NCBI GenBank assembly: GCA_965214335.1
Contig: CBDCBO010000003.1
Coordinates: 62,001 to 126,000, forward strand
DNA from: Velthaea sp965214335
GTDB lineage: Bacteria > Vulcanimicrobiota > Vulcanimicrobiia > Vulcanimicrobiales > Vulcanimicrobiaceae
Length of the DNA stretch: 64,000 nucleotides
Direction of reading: 5' to 3'
Below are positions 63,645 to 64,000 of this stretch, one piece after another. The number at the start of each line of letters is the position of its first letter. The first letter of the stretch is position 1. The position numbers and the translations under genes were made by a program. Under the pieces are notes generated by a model that saw only the letters and a program-made list of their open reading frames with translations, had not been told where the DNA came from and did no database searches.

Positions 63645-64000
63645 AGCCAAGCCTCCTCAAGCGAGCCAGGTTCGTGAGCGGCCATCGTGCCGGTTTTCGT
63701 GCTCTTCACGCGATACTCCGCATTTGCCGCGAAGCTCGTCGCTCACCGTGTGATCGTTACCCGGATCTTAGGCGGTATACGCGCGACCCGAGGCACCGTA
63801 CACATCAAACGGAATTGCCGGTCGAGCGCAATGTGGTACGACTGCCTCGTCGGCTAATTGGCGTTCATCGGGGTATTGCCACCGTCCAGCGTCCTGAAGA
63901 CGCCACGTTCAGCATCCGGTGCGAAGACCAAACATCGAGTGTCCTCGACCCGAAATGCGCAACGGCGCGAAGCCTCTGTTTAGCGACCGAGTGTAGCTTG
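63645..64000. other. Right-edge non-coding stretch
   Basis: About 355 bases to the window edge. It includes the ribosome site and promoter region of the DUF3140 gene. I see no coding frame, repeat or hairpin that I would defend, and no start of a further gene at the edge. Confidence 0.4.

Overview
The window is about 62% GC, densely packed with genes, and contains no rRNA, tRNA, prophage, CRISPR array or insertion sequence that I could recognise. The gene content (sortilin-type BNR secreted proteins, a two-gene LigD-like repair module, UdgX, a DUF2760/twin-Hsp70 cluster, an Mrp antiporter operon, several sugar ABC transporters, export signals without lipobox) suggests an aerobic heterotrophic soil-type bacterium with a cell plan like that of diderms. 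Candidatus Eremiobacterota (WPS-2) or a similar little-cultivated soil phylum would fit, but this is an inference from flavour and not a placement. GTG and TTG starts are common, and 1-4 base stop/start overlaps (ATGA, GTGA, TGATG) are the main operon signature.

Layout. 1-90: left-edge N-terminus of a quinone oxidoreductase on the minus strand. 296-5648: two secreted BNR/sortilin-like beta-propeller proteins. 5659-10215: YihY membrane protein, a phytanoyl-CoA dioxygenase family enzyme, UdgX, a patatin-like phospholipase coupled to a small membrane protein. 10570-14064: a membrane diguanylate cyclase, then separate LigD-type polymerase and ligase genes. 14070-16295: PHB-depolymerase-type esterase with a ribbon-helix-helix regulator, and an unknown protein. 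17002-19578: SnoaL-FMO fusion and a Met/His-rich secreted protein, converging on a perfect bidirectional terminator. 20303-25678: DUF2760 plus two Hsp70-family proteins. 25760-30877: MsrA, class I aldolase, FucU mutarotase with an aldo/keto reductase, a GT87-like membrane protein. 30892-35807: exonuclease III and a seven-gene, fully overlapping Mrp-type antiporter operon that lacks the large MrpA subunit. 35967-41242: DUF1810, a large HTH-ATPase-TPR regulator, and a secreted DUF6345-like protein. 41587-45468: an alpha/beta hydrolase, a PcaF-type thiolase, and a WYL regulator divergent from a VOC protein across a 33-bp operator-like palindrome. 45754-57494: a long plus-strand carbohydrate locus with two complete ribose-type ABC importers, two redox enzymes, a Gfo/Idh/MocA dehydrogenase and a TIM-barrel isomerase. 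57495-61093: a lower-GC patch with an orphan membrane protein, an intact self-inhibited Fic protein, and frame-broken remains of DUF4160/DUF2442 and VapC genes. 61094-64000: acetoacetate-decarboxylase-like protein, aldo/keto reductase, DUF3140 protein.

How it works together. The carbohydrate locus, the FucU/aldo-keto reductase pair and the aldolase point to uptake and oxidation of free sugars or polyols. The repair genes (UdgX, LigD-like pair, exonuclease III, MsrA), the Hsp70 cluster and the Mrp antiporter give a stress-tolerance flavour. Clear novelty candidates are modest: the MrpA-less Mrp operon whose MrpD lacks the usual lysines, the Hsp70 twin cluster, the eroded toxin-antitoxin patch, and the WYL/VOC operator.
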